From contig NZ_JACOGA010000026.1 in assembly GCF_014284175.1 (NCBI RefSeq), forward strand, positions 1 to 60,388: a stretch of DNA of 60,388 bases. Reading direction: 5' to 3'. Shown piece by piece: positions 36,335 through 44,737 of the stretch. The first letter of the stretch is position 1; every line of letters starts with the position of its first letter. The translations under genes were made by a program, and so were the position numbers. The DNA comes from Affinundibacterium flavidum (GTDB taxonomy: Bacteria; Pseudomonadota; Gammaproteobacteria; Burkholderiales; Burkholderiaceae_D). The notes beneath the pieces are model-generated. The model did no database searches and was not told where the DNA came from. It was given only the letters and a program-made list of their open reading frames with translations.

Positions 36335-36793
36335 ATGGATGATACAAAAAAACAGATGGCGATTGATGCACTCAATCACATCATGGAATTAGAACTCGCT
36401 GGCGTGGTCAGATATACGCATTACTCGTTGATGGTGTATGGCTATAACCGCATTCCTATCGTCTCTTGGTTAAAGGGAAATGCCGATGAAAGTCTGGCGC
36501 ATGCACATAAAGCAGGTGAGCTAGCAACCTTGCTAGGCGGCCACCCTTCATTAAAGATAGGCGCTCTATTAGAAACCGAAAAACATGATATCGGTGATAT
36601 TTTGCGCGAAAGTTTGGAGCTCGAAACCACTGCTTTGTCAGCCTATTATGCCCTGCTCAAAATTGTTGAAGGCAGTTCAGTGTTACTGGAAGAATACGCA
36701 CGTGAAATGATCGTTGCAGAAGAGTTGCATTTGGATGAGGTCAACAAGATGTTGCGCCGCCCGGGCGCAATTGAGGTGTTTGAAGCGTCCTGA
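36335..36793 (+). CDS. Bacterioferritin-like ferritin
   Basis: A four-helix ferritin-like protein of 152 aa. Di-iron ligands are suggested by ELELAGVVRYTHY (first helix), the ADESLAHAHKAGE helix, ETTALSAYY and EEYAREMIVAEELHLDE (E and H). The heme-ligand Met of classical Bfr is not visible at the expected place, so it may be a heme-free form. It has an AGGAGA ribosome-binding site. Placed directly after the siderophore receptor, it likely stores or handles the imported iron. Confidence 0.87.
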   Translation: MDDTKKQMAIDALNHIMELELAGVVRYTHYSLMVYGYNRIPIVSWLKGNADESLAHAHKAGELATLLGGHPSLKIGALLETEKHDIGDILRESLELETTALSAYYALLKIVEGSSVLLEEYAREMIVAEELHLDEVNKMLRRPGAIEVFEAS

Positions 36794-36878
36794 TCCAGTC
36801 ATGTTGTAAGGCGTGTTGGGCGTCGCTGTCGCTTTGTGTGATCCAACACGCTATTTTTAGCGTTGTATTTTTTCACCA

Positions 36879-38171
36879 TCATTTGTCTACCGTCGTAGTC
36901 GCTTCCTCAGATACCTGTTCTAATCCTCGAGCTAGCGAGGACACACTCGGGTTTTCTACAAACACACAGCGCTTGCCCGTGCGTTTGCAAAATTCTTTGA
37001 CGCGCCAATAGGCATTGTGGCTGATACAGCCGGTTTGACAGATAACCAAATCTGCAGCGGCCAGGCTACTGTCTAATAAATTCTGACTATCTTCCATGCC
37101 GCCATCATGGTGTGCGAAGCGACCACCTACACGTTCGATTAAGTCGCGATAGCTGGCAACATTGCCGCTGCGGCCGCCGACACAAAGTACATTTTTTTGT
37201 TGTAGCTGAAGCGTAATCGGAATGGTGCGATGATGATTAAATTCTTTCGCTGATGTGACATTTTCTAGCGCACTTTCTAGTGTATTTTCTAATACATTTT
37301 CGTTCGTGACTTCGAGTGATCCATGCTTGTTGGTTTGCTTGAGTTTGTATGTGAGTTTGTGCTTGAGTTCCCGTATTTTTTGTTCCAATTCAGCTTGTCG
37401 TACTCCCATTCGTTCTAATTTTTGTTGTAGTTGTTGATGACTGTTTTTCTCAGCCTGCACCCGTTCTGGCGCAGCGTTCTTTAGTGCTTGTAAATCTGTA
37501 TTCAGATAAGCGATGATACTTTCCTTACCTATACATTCGGCGCGTAACTGAACGATGTTTCGCTGTAGCTTTTCAATTTCTTGTGCCTTCTCTTGCATGT
37601 GGCGGGTGTGTCTTTCCTGATGGCGAGCAATCTCTCTGGCGAGTAGGGCATTTTCTTCTAATACAGCGTTAAAGCGGACAATGTCGGCACGCACGGTTGC
37701 ACCAGCCTGATGTTGCAGCATGTGCATATCGCGACACATACCTTCTTGTAAGCCAAGATCGCATAAAGGATGTGTGAGTCCAGCCCAGAATGCACCGGCG
37801 ACATCACCTTGATAGATGGCATCCAACCATAGTTGAGTTAAAGCACCCACCGTTTTCGCAGTACGAAACCGTTTAATGGTCAGCGAATAGCGTTGTTCCA
37901 AATCTTCTTGCAGTAATTCGGAGAGGCGATTGCGATAGCTGCTTTCGGCGATTGCTCCTACATGAATTTCGTAGTCGTCAGCTTGAGTTGCACCGCCAAC
38001 AGCTTTGCCGAGCAGGCGTCGCAAGACCGCGAGTGGGATGCATACGCCGATGACAGGGCAATGCGTCTCCCTTGATAAATCCCACAAGCGGCGACGGCGC
38101 GAGCTCAGTGGTTTAGTTGCCGTTGCGCTGTTGTGTTGCTTTTGTTGACTGGATTCGTGTTTTTCGCACAT
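36879..38171 (-). CDS. DUF2325 domain protein with coiled coil
   Basis: A 430-aa protein with a basic N-terminus, a helical domain (about 30-160), a long coiled coil (about 165-290) and a C-terminal DUF2325 domain (about 320-415). The DUF2325 domain shows VLCVGGRSGNVASYRDLIERVGGRFAHHDGG and LVICQTGCISHNAYWRVKEFCKRTGKRCVFVENPS. This domain resembles a Rossmann-like sensor and is often found near iron- or heme-related genes. It may be a signal or stress protein. The next gene on the same strand, the 112-aa protein, lies 27 bases upstream and is probably co-transcribed. Confidence 0.88.
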   Translation of the reverse strand: MCEKHESSQQKQHNSATATKPLSSRRRRLWDLSRETHCPVIGVCIPLAVLRRLLGKAVGGATQADDYEIHVGAIAESSYRNRLSELLQEDLEQRYSLTIKRFRTAKTVGALTQLWLDAIYQGDVAGAFWAGLTHPLCDLGLQEGMCRDMHMLQHQAGATVRADIVRFNAVLEENALLAREIARHQERHTRHMQEKAQEIEKLQRNIVQLRAECIGKESIIAYLNTDLQALKNAAPERVQAEKNSHQQLQQKLERMGVRQAELEQKIRELKHKLTYKLKQTNKHGSLEVTNENVLENTLESALENVTSAKEFNHHRTIPITLQLQQKNVLCVGGRSGNVASYRDLIERVGGRFAHHDGGMEDSQNLLDSSLAAADLVICQTGCISHNAYWRVKEFCKRTGKRCVFVENPSVSSLARGLEQVSEEATTTVDK

Positions 38172-38197
38172 CGTAAGTCTCCTCGCTGAAAGAAAGA

Positions 38198-38536
38198 TTA
38201 GTGAACTTTGTGTGGGTAGTAGGGATAAGCATTTTCTTGCAGGAGTGCTTCATGCGCTAATGGATCTGCATCGTGTAAATCATTCGATGGATTTGCTTGG
38301 TTCGACGAGAATTTCTGTGCCTGCTCCTGTGCCTGTTCTATTGTTGCTTGCGCGTGTTTGATCATCTTCGCTAATTCAGAGAATGCATCGAGATCGAGAC
38401 GTATAGAGATCGACTGTAGTGATAGATGTATGACGCTACATTCTGGGCAAATCATAATTTCGCCAATTTTGCTGTTGGCAATACTTAGATGCTGGCAGGC
38501 ATTATTTGAACCCGATTGAGAGGCAGATGGTTTCAT
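38198..38536 (-). CDS. Small cysteine/histidine-motif protein
   Basis: A 112-aa protein with no family that I recognise. Residues C14-x-H16 and C30-x2-C33 (in MICPECS) could form a single metal site. An amphipathic helix follows (about 45-80, LDLDAFSELAKMIKHAQATIEQAQEQ). It sits between the hemP and DUF2325 genes in an iron-related region, so a zinc- or iron-sensing role is possible, but this is a guess. Confidence 0.6.
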   Translation of the reverse strand: MKPSASQSGSNNACQHLSIANSKIGEIMICPECSVIHLSLQSISIRLDLDAFSELAKMIKHAQATIEQAQEQAQKFSSNQANPSNDLHDADPLAHEALLQENAYPYYPHKVH

Positions 38537-38818
38537 GTATAGAACCCCTGTTTAAAATAAATGTAAATAAATCGGTAGTGAGATAGCGGCGTACGAGCAA
38601 GCCGCATCTGACCTCAGAGAGAGGAAAACATGTTCAGATTTGCTGTGGAAAAATATCAATCAGCAGTAATATCGGTTGTGCAGGCGCGCCTTTGTTGTGC
38701 ATGGGTTTCTCCATTAAAGCGGCACTGGCTGGCGGATTGTATGGTCGCTCTTCATAACATAAGCTGTGAAGAGTGTTGGCTGGCGGGTGCTTGAAAAGTG
38801 TGTAGTTTTGGATTGAGG

Positions 38819-39004
38819 CTATTTAGTCAAAATCAGTTTACCTAAGGAAGTACAACGAAAGCGATAAAGCACGCCATTGTGTTCAATTTCAACTTCTTTG
38901 TGACCGCGCAATATGTCTTTGCTGGAAATTCTCAAATTTGTGGCGATTTCTGGCAGATGCCTGACAGATTCTTGAGTAATTTTATTTTTGTCTGTGAGAT
39001 TCAT
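38819..39004 (-). CDS. hemP: Hemin uptake protein HemP
   Basis: A 61-aa protein with the HemP signature: RISSKDILRGHKEVEIEHNGVLYRFR followed by TSLGKLILTK at the C-terminus. HemP is needed for heme-uptake gene expression in some betaproteobacteria. A Fur-like box lies 42-60 bases upstream of the start. No heme receptor gene (hmuR) is next to it, so it may act at a distance. Confidence 0.92.
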   Translation of the reverse strand: MNLTDKNKITQESVRHLPEIATNLRISSKDILRGHKEVEIEHNGVLYRFRCTSLGKLILTK

Positions 39005-39045
39005 AAATGAAATATTTTTTATTGAGAGTAAGTCGTCGATTTATT

Positions 39046-39064
39046 ATAAATGCGAATCATTCTC
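39046..39064. promoter_or_regulatory. Fur box upstream of hemP
   Basis: The 19-mer ataaatgcgaatcattctc matches the Fur consensus GATAATGATAATCATTATC at 13 of 19 positions. It lies 42 bases upstream of the hemP start, and may also affect the protease gene on the other strand. Confidence 0.75.
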
Positions 39065-39212
39065 ATTTACAAGGAGTATATACGATTTTATGAAAATTTT
39101 TTGTGTCTTTGCAGCAGCTGAGGAATCGTCACTATTGACCATATTTACATGCTTTTATGACCTAAGTTTCATATAAACTGTCCAGAATGTCTTTCTTAAG
39201 AAGGTGAACGTT

Positions 39213-39986
39213 TTGCAAACGAAACTATGTTTACTGCAGCCAGATGGTCCCGACTCGAGAGATCATGCGTTTCAGGTGCCACCTTTACTTTTACCTGCGC
39301 GTGTCGATTTACGTAGTCATTGTCCGCCAGTGTATGATCAAGGATCGCGGCTAGGTAGTTGTACTGCGAATGCGGTTTGTAATGCATTTCGTTTTAATCT
39401 AATGCGACAGGCGAGAGAGCAGGGACGAGTTGCGCCAGCCTATCATCCATCGCGTTTGTTTTTGCATTACAACGCTAGGGTATTGGCGGGTAAACAGCGT
39501 CAAAATAAAGGAGCGCAAATTCGTGATGCCATGAAAAGTGTGGCTAAACAGGGAATTTGCCGCGAGAGTGCTTGGCCGTATCGTGCCTATCAATATGCAA
39601 GCAAACCACCACATCACGCCTATCAACAAGCCTTAAATTACCAAAGCGTCGCTTATCAACGGCTACGGCATGAATTAGATGAGTTGAAAGCATGTCTGGC
39701 AGAAGGCTTTCCCTTTGTGTTGGGCTTAACGGTATACAGTGCGTTTGAGAGTGCGCAGATGACCAGTCGTGGTGTTTTGCATTTGCCCAAAAAAGCAGAA
39801 ACTAAAGTCGGTGGTCATGCCGTATTAGCCGTCGGTTATAACGATGAAAGCCAACGCTTTATTTTGATGAATTCTTGGGGGAAGAATTGGGGGCAACAAG
39901 GTTATTTTACTGTGCCTTACGAGTATCTGATGCAAGAAAGAATGGCACGAGATTTTTGGACTTTGCGCGCTGTTGAAGTCGGTTGA
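39213..39986 (+). CDS. C1 family (papain-like) cysteine protease
   Basis: A protein of about 257 aa with a papain fold. Counting from the GTG at 39204, the oxyanion Gln is Q46 (YDQGSRLGSCTANA), the catalytic Cys is C53, the His is H205 (GGHAVLAVGY) and the Asn is N223 (MNSWGKNWG). No signal peptide or inhibitory propeptide is visible, so it would be cytoplasmic and active as made, unlike most papains. The start may be GTG at 39204 or TTG at 39213; the sequence AAGGTGA at 39201-39207 is a good ribosome-binding site only for the TTG. Its role is unknown. Confidence 0.87.
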   Translation: MQTKLCLLQPDGPDSRDHAFQVPPLLLPARVDLRSHCPPVYDQGSRLGSCTANAVCNAFRFNLMRQAREQGRVAPAYHPSRLFLHYNARVLAGKQRQNKGAQIRDAMKSVAKQGICRESAWPYRAYQYASKPPHHAYQQALNYQSVAYQRLRHELDELKACLAEGFPFVLGLTVYSAFESAQMTSRGVLHLPKKAETKVGGHAVLAVGYNDESQRFILMNSWGKNWGQQGYFTVPYEYLMQERMARDFWTLRAVEVG

Positions 39987-40043
39987 AATCGGTTGAAATT
40001 TTGCTTATCTACTTAAATTACACGCTATTTTTACGAGGGAAAC

Positions 40044-40424
40044 ATGGAAACTAAAGTATCCGAAATAGGACAAATCGCCATTACGGTGAGTGATGTAGCA
40101 GCGGCGTTAACATTTTATCGTGACGTACTAGGATTGCAGTTTCTATTTAGTCCAGTGCCGACATTAGCTTTTTTGGCTGCGGGGACGGTACGCATTATGC
40201 TGAGTACGCCCCAAGGTGCGGGTGCAGTCGGTGCCAATTCTATTCTGTATTTTAAAGTTCAGGATATAGAAGCAAGGTTCGTCGATATCGTCGCGCGTGG
40301 CGCGGTCGCCGAACGCATCCCGCAGTTTGCTGCACCTATGCCAGATCATGATTTGTGGATAGGTTTTGTACGTGATCCTGATGGTAATCTGGTGGGGTTG
40401 ATGGAAGAGAAGTCGAAGTCGTAA
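40044..40424 (+). CDS. VOC (glyoxalase/bleomycin resistance) family protein
   Basis: A 126-aa protein with the paired beta-alpha-beta-beta-beta fold. EIGQIAITVSDVAAALTFYRDVLGLQFLF and DHDLWIGFVRDPDGNLVGLME match the two halves. The first metal ligand position is Gln/His-poor (QIAITVSD), so the usual metal site may be incomplete. The substrate is not known. The 10-bp tandem repeats after the stop are listed separately. Confidence 0.86.
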   Translation: METKVSEIGQIAITVSDVAAALTFYRDVLGLQFLFSPVPTLAFLAAGTVRIMLSTPQGAGAVGANSILYFKVQDIEARFVDIVARGAVAERIPQFAAPMPDHDLWIGFVRDPDGNLVGLMEEKSKS

Positions 40425-40426
40425 AT

Positions 40427-40466
40427 GCTAGTGTTTGTTAGTGTTTGCTAGTATTCGCTAGCATTT
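40427..40466. repeat. Imperfect 10-bp tandem repeat after the VOC gene
   Basis: Four units of a gctagtgttt-type sequence (gctagtgttt, gttagtgttt, gctagtattc, gctagcattt) follow the stop codon directly. Confidence 0.8.
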
Positions 40467-40482
40467 GCTTTGATAAAAAAAG

Positions 40483-40577
40483 GCACCTCACTGTTACCGC
40501 ATTTTATGCGCCATATGATTTTGAATGGCATGACATGCTCGAACAGTCAAATAAAGTACGAATGGCAAGTGAGGTGC
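40483..40577. repeat. Long inverted repeat between VOC and mmsB genes
   Basis: GCACCTCACT (40483-40492) and its exact reverse complement AGTGAGGTGC (40568-40577) are separated by 75 bases. I see no gene inside. It could be an RNA hairpin or a relic of a mobile element. Confidence 0.6.
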
Positions 40578-40641
40578 TGTGAAGAACTTTGTATCTCAAT
40601 TTTTTACTTAAATTTTTGACGAATATTGTGGGTGTTTTTGC

Positions 40642-41544
40642 TTACTGCTTGACTGTAAAACATTCCAAAATACTCGAAAAGTCTTTTTCTCCCGCGCCAT
40701 GTTGACTGTGCATGCTGTATAGGTTGCGGGTTAGCTCTCCCAGAGGAATCGTTGCCTGACCTGCTAGCGCTGCCTGGGTAGCTAAGCCTAAATCTTTGAG
40801 CATTAAGTTGACGCCGAAGCCGCCGCTATAATTGCGCGATGCCGGTACATTGTCCATCACGCCAGGGTAGGGGTTGTAGAGTTCTAAAGCCCAGTTGCGA
40901 CCGGAACTTTTACTCATGATGTCGGATAAGATTTTGGGATCGAGTCCGTTTGCCACACCTAATGCCAGCGCTTCAGCAGTGCCTGCCATTAAAATTCCCA
41001 ATAGCATGTTGTTGCAGATTTTGGCGGTTTGCCCTGCGCCATGATCGCCCGCATGAAAGATATTTTTTCCCATTGCGCTGAGGAGTGGGTGGGCGCGTTC
41101 TAAGCTTTCTGTAGAGCCGCCCACCATAAAACTTAAGGTACCAGCAGCAGCTCCGGCGGTACCGCCTGAGACCGGCGCATCAAGCATCGCTAAACCGCGC
41201 GCCTGCGCTGCTTGCGCTACTTTTTGTGCAGACCATGGGGCGATGGTACTGCAATCAATGATGAGTGCATCTTGCGCTATGTGCGACAGTATACCGGTGT
41301 CCGCAGATAGGTAGAGGTTTTCTACATGGGTGCTGGCGGGTAGCATGCTGATGATGATCTGCGCGTCTTTTACGGCATTTTGTGCGGAGTGGGCGATACT
41401 GGCTCCGGCTTCGCTGAGTTTGTTTAATGCCGCTGCGGACAAATCAAATACTTGTAATGTGTATCCTGCTTTACATAAGTTCATTGCCATCGGTGCTCCC
41501 ATATTACCGAGGCCGATAAAGGCGATGCGTTGAAGCTGTGACAT
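40642..41544 (-). CDS. mmsB: 3-hydroxyisobutyrate dehydrogenase
   Basis: An NAD-dependent enzyme of about 300 aa that oxidises 3-hydroxyisobutyrate to methylmalonate semialdehyde in valine breakdown. The Rossmann motif is FIGLGNMGAPM at the N-terminus; DAPVSGGTAGAAAGTLSFMVGG and the catalytic Lys in GAGQTAKICNNML are visible. The start is the ATG at 41544, with an AGGAG ribosome-binding site. The frame continues upstream to 41715 inside the preceding gene, but that part is not needed. It is the last gene of the operon. Confidence 0.93.
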   Translation of the reverse strand: MSQLQRIAFIGLGNMGAPMAMNLCKAGYTLQVFDLSAAALNKLSEAGASIAHSAQNAVKDAQIIISMLPASTHVENLYLSADTGILSHIAQDALIIDCSTIAPWSAQKVAQAAQARGLAMLDAPVSGGTAGAAAGTLSFMVGGSTESLERAHPLLSAMGKNIFHAGDHGAGQTAKICNNMLLGILMAGTAEALALGVANGLDPKILSDIMSKSSGRNWALELYNPYPGVMDNVPASRNYSGGFGVNLMLKDLGLATQAALAGQATIPLGELTRNLYSMHSQHGAGEKDFSSILECFTVKQ

Positions 41545-41567
41545 GCGGGTTCTCCTTTTTAAATTGT

Positions 41568-42779
41568 TTAGGCTGCTTCTGCTGCACGCGCATTGATTGT
41601 TTTGTTCGAGGAACGCTCGAGGTCGTGCAGAGGATGGTGCTGTGCTAGCCAAGGGGAGCGGAAAAACTTTTCTTTGCTGATTGCGCTGACGTTGTTTAAG
41701 TTTTCTGCCTTCCAATGAGGCTGCAAGTCTTTGTCGATAATTAATGCACGTATGCCTTCGGCAAAATCAGGCTCTTGTGCGCAAACTAGAGCCGCGACCA
41801 ATTCCATACGAAACACTTCAGCAAGAGATAGATGCTGCGCGGCGTCTTGTAAAGCGTAGGCTAGCCAAGCAGAAGTTGGATTCCCTTTTTGCAGATTGTT
41901 GGCGGCTTTTTGTAGGTAAAGATCTATGTTCTCCGTGCTGGCTAACGAGGTGATGTCGCTTACGATTGTTTGGAGATCGTCACCCTCGCATAACTTTGCT
42001 ATCTGGCTCGCCTGTTGCTCTAATGGGCCTGGCAATGCTGCGCTTGCATGCTTAGCTTCCAAATGTTGCAAGACTAAATGCAGACGCTGGTGATTATCGC
42101 TATCTTGTTCGCTCCATAGCATGGTTTGCAAGGTAGTCAGCACTTCAGTTTTACTGGCATGCGGTAGTTGTACGTCAGCTAATCGGATAAACTTGGCATC
42201 GGTCGAATTAATGCTGGCACCAGTTAAGGCTAAAAATAAACCTAGCTTGTTTGGCATACGGCTGAGGAAGTAACTACCGCCCACGTCGGGAAATAAACCG
42301 ATCGCGATTTCGGGCATGGCCAGGCGTGATTTTTCTGTGACGACGCGATGACTGGCACCCGCCATTAAACCGATACCACCGCCCATCACAATCCCGTGCC
42401 CCCAGCACAGGATAGGTTTTTGATAGGTGTGGATCAGATAATCAAGCCGGTATTCCTGCGAAAAGAAATCGAGTGCACAGGGATTACCAAGTACATCTTC
42501 AGATTGGGTTGACGCATGATGTGCCCGCATACTGGTATACAGATTTTGCAAATCACCACCTGCGCAAAATGCCTTGTCACCAGCCCCCTCTAGCATTACA
42601 ACCGCGATACTGGAATCTTGTTCCCAGGCTTGTAGCTGCGTATGTAATAGCTGCACCATTTCCATCGATAAGGCGTTCAAGGTTTTTTCCACATTGAAGG
42701 TGGCGATACCTACATATTTGCCTTCCTGTGCAGCGATTCTTGAAAAAATAACGGGAGCGTTACTATCTTGTGGGATCAT
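41568..42779 (-). CDS. 3-hydroxyisobutyryl-CoA hydrolase
   Basis: An enoyl-CoA hydratase/isomerase superfamily protein of 403 aa. The length and the C-terminal extension fit the HIBYL-CoA hydrolase branch. It releases 3-hydroxyisobutyrate from its CoA ester in valine breakdown. It shows AFCAGGDLQNLY, MGGGIGLMAGASHRVVTEKSRLAMPE and IGLFPDVGGSYFLSRMP, with the oxyanion-hole glycines and an E-x2-I-G-L-F-P-D-V-G motif. It overlaps the enoyl-CoA hydratase gene by 4 bases. Confidence 0.9.
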   Translation of the reverse strand: MIPQDSNAPVIFSRIAAQEGKYVGIATFNVEKTLNALSMEMVQLLHTQLQAWEQDSSIAVVMLEGAGDKAFCAGGDLQNLYTSMRAHHASTQSEDVLGNPCALDFFSQEYRLDYLIHTYQKPILCWGHGIVMGGGIGLMAGASHRVVTEKSRLAMPEIAIGLFPDVGGSYFLSRMPNKLGLFLALTGASINSTDAKFIRLADVQLPHASKTEVLTTLQTMLWSEQDSDNHQRLHLVLQHLEAKHASAALPGPLEQQASQIAKLCEGDDLQTIVSDITSLASTENIDLYLQKAANNLQKGNPTSAWLAYALQDAAQHLSLAEVFRMELVAALVCAQEPDFAEGIRALIIDKDLQPHWKAENLNNVSAISKEKFFRSPWLAQHHPLHDLERSSNKTINARAAEAA

Positions 42780-43570
42780 GAATTACTCCATATTGCAGGG
42801 CGTTTTTCCAGAAATGCCGTGACACCTTCTTTTTGATCTGCGGTATCAAACAAATTCGTAAAGGCTTCGCGCTCTTTTGGTAATACCGTTGCCAATGGTT
42901 GGTGACGTGCTCCCTGTATTAATTGCTTGCAGGCTTTGACACTGGTTGGACTTTGTTTGCTCGCTTGTTTTGCTAGCGTTAATGCGTGTTCCAACGCTGT
43001 GCCGGTTGCCACAACTTCTTCCACCAGGCCGATACGTAAGGCCGTTTCTGCGGTGATACGCTCGCCACATAAGATCAGGCGTTTTGCCCAGCCTTCGCCT
43101 ACCAGCCACGCGAGGTTTTGTGTACCTCCAGCGCAGGGCAATAAGCCTACCGTTGCTTCCGGCAACGCCATTTGAGATTGGGTTTCAGCGATACGTATAT
43201 CGCAAGCCAATGCACACTCCAATCCACCACCCATGGCATAACCATTAATCGCCGCAATAGAAACACCACGGAACTGGCTTAAGGCTTCAAATGCTTCGCC
43301 AAAACGACGTGCCATATCCAGAGCCACTGCTTTATCACCATCGGCAAATAGTTTTAAATCTGCGCCAGCAGAAAAGAATTTTTGCCCGCTACCGGTAATC
43401 ACCAGGCTATAAATTGCAGGGTTGGCATTCAGGTCAGTCACCAGTTGCGTCAATGATTGCAGGCTTTCCGATGTCCAGGTATTGGCTGGTGGATTGGCTA
43501 TAGTGACGATAGCGGTGTGTCCGCTGATTTCGCATTGCAGACTATGGTATTGATTTACGGATTGACTCAT
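42776..43570 (-). CDS. Enoyl-CoA hydratase (methacrylyl-CoA hydratase)
   Basis: A 264-aa crotonase-fold enzyme. Signature FFSAGADLKLFADG and AINGYAMGGGLECALACDIRIAETQSQMALPE (with the catalytic Glu region ALPEATVGLLPCAGGTQ). In this operon it should hydrate methacrylyl-CoA to 3-hydroxyisobutyryl-CoA. It overlaps both neighbours by 4 bases. Confidence 0.9.
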   Translation of the reverse strand: MSQSVNQYHSLQCEISGHTAIVTIANPPANTWTSESLQSLTQLVTDLNANPAIYSLVITGSGQKFFSAGADLKLFADGDKAVALDMARRFGEAFEALSQFRGVSIAAINGYAMGGGLECALACDIRIAETQSQMALPEATVGLLPCAGGTQNLAWLVGEGWAKRLILCGERITAETALRIGLVEEVVATGTALEHALTLAKQASKQSPTSVKACKQLIQGARHQPLATVLPKEREAFTNLFDTADQKEGVTAFLEKRPAIWSNS

Positions 43571-44727
43571 TGGAACTCCTCAGTGCTAGTTTGGGTTAAC
43601 AGGTGGCGCGCAACGATGACGCGCATGATTTCATTGGTACCTTCCAGAATCTGATGGACGCGTACATCACGTAAGAACCGCTCTAATGGATATTCACGGA
43701 TATAGCCGTAGCCGCCATGGATTTGCAGTGCCTCGTTACAGACAGCAAAACCGGTATCGGTCGCCAGGCGTTTCGCCATTGCGCAATACACAGAAGCATT
43801 AGGTGCTTTGCCATCCAGTTTGCTGGCAGCCAATCTAACCATTTGCCGGGCAGCGATCAATTCCGTCTGCATGTCTGCCAACTTGAATTGCAAGACCTGA
43901 AAATCCGCCAGTTTTTTTTGAAATTGCATGCGCTCGTTCATATAGGTTTGCGCACTGTTTAATGCTGATTGGGCTGCACCTATTGAACAGGTGGCGATAT
44001 TGATACGGCCACCATCCAGACCACGCATGGCGATCCTGAATCCTTCACCTTCTTGTCCCAATAAATGTGAACGTGGAATCCTGACCCGATCGAAATGAAT
44101 GGTGCGCGTGGGCTGGCTATTCCAACCCATCTTGTCTTCTTTTTTACCGTAAGTGATACCCGGTAAATCCGCAGGTACAGCAAAAGCAGAAATGCCGTTC
44201 GCGCCATCCCCTCCGCTACGGGCCATGACGACCAGCATATCGGTCGCTCCCGCGCCAGAGATAAAGGCTTTGCTGCCATTGAGCAGGTAGTCATCACCGT
44301 CAACCGTTGCCGTAGTACGCAAGGCAGCTGCGTCTGAACCGGCACCCGCTTCGGTTAAGCAATAGGACGCCAGTTTTGTTCCCACGGCCAATGGTCCTAC
44401 CCAGGTATTTTGTATGTGAGTCGTTCCCCATTCTGCCAGCATCCAGGTTGCCATATTATGGATGGTGATATAGGCCGTCGTGGAAGGACAGGCGCGCGCC
44501 AGTTCTTCAAAAACGATAGCGGCATCGAGTCGCGTCAAGCCCAGGCCGCCCAAGGCTTCCGGTACATACATGCCACAGAATCCCAATTCACCCGCGTGCG
44601 CAATCACTTTCAAGGGAAAGAAAGATTGTGCATCCCATGATGCCGCCTGCACGGACATTTCCTTGCAGGCAAAGTCCCTGGCAGATTGTTGGTAGGCGCG
44701 CTGGTCTTCAGTTAGTTCGAAGTCCAT
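43567..44727 (-). CDS. Isobutyryl-CoA dehydrogenase (acyl-CoA dehydrogenase family)
   Basis: A 386-aa FAD enzyme with the acyl-CoA dehydrogenase fold. CLTEAGAGSDAAALRT, DRVRIPRSHLLGQEGEGFRIAM and QIHGGYGYIREYPLERFLRDVRVHQILEGTNEIMR are visible, with the catalytic Glu in the last motif. The context points to isobutyryl-CoA as substrate. It is followed by the hydratase gene with a 4-base overlap. Confidence 0.92.
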   Translation of the reverse strand: MDFELTEDQRAYQQSARDFACKEMSVQAASWDAQSFFPLKVIAHAGELGFCGMYVPEALGGLGLTRLDAAIVFEELARACPSTTAYITIHNMATWMLAEWGTTHIQNTWVGPLAVGTKLASYCLTEAGAGSDAAALRTTATVDGDDYLLNGSKAFISGAGATDMLVVMARSGGDGANGISAFAVPADLPGITYGKKEDKMGWNSQPTRTIHFDRVRIPRSHLLGQEGEGFRIAMRGLDGGRINIATCSIGAAQSALNSAQTYMNERMQFQKKLADFQVLQFKLADMQTELIAARQMVRLAASKLDGKAPNASVYCAMAKRLATDTGFAVCNEALQIHGGYGYIREYPLERFLRDVRVHQILEGTNEIMRVIVARHLLTQTSTEEFQ

Positions 44728-44737
44728 GGTCGCCTCT

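Noticed and set aside
39204..39986. Protease as part of a toxin or phage system
   Set aside because: No phage, secretion or immunity genes are nearby.
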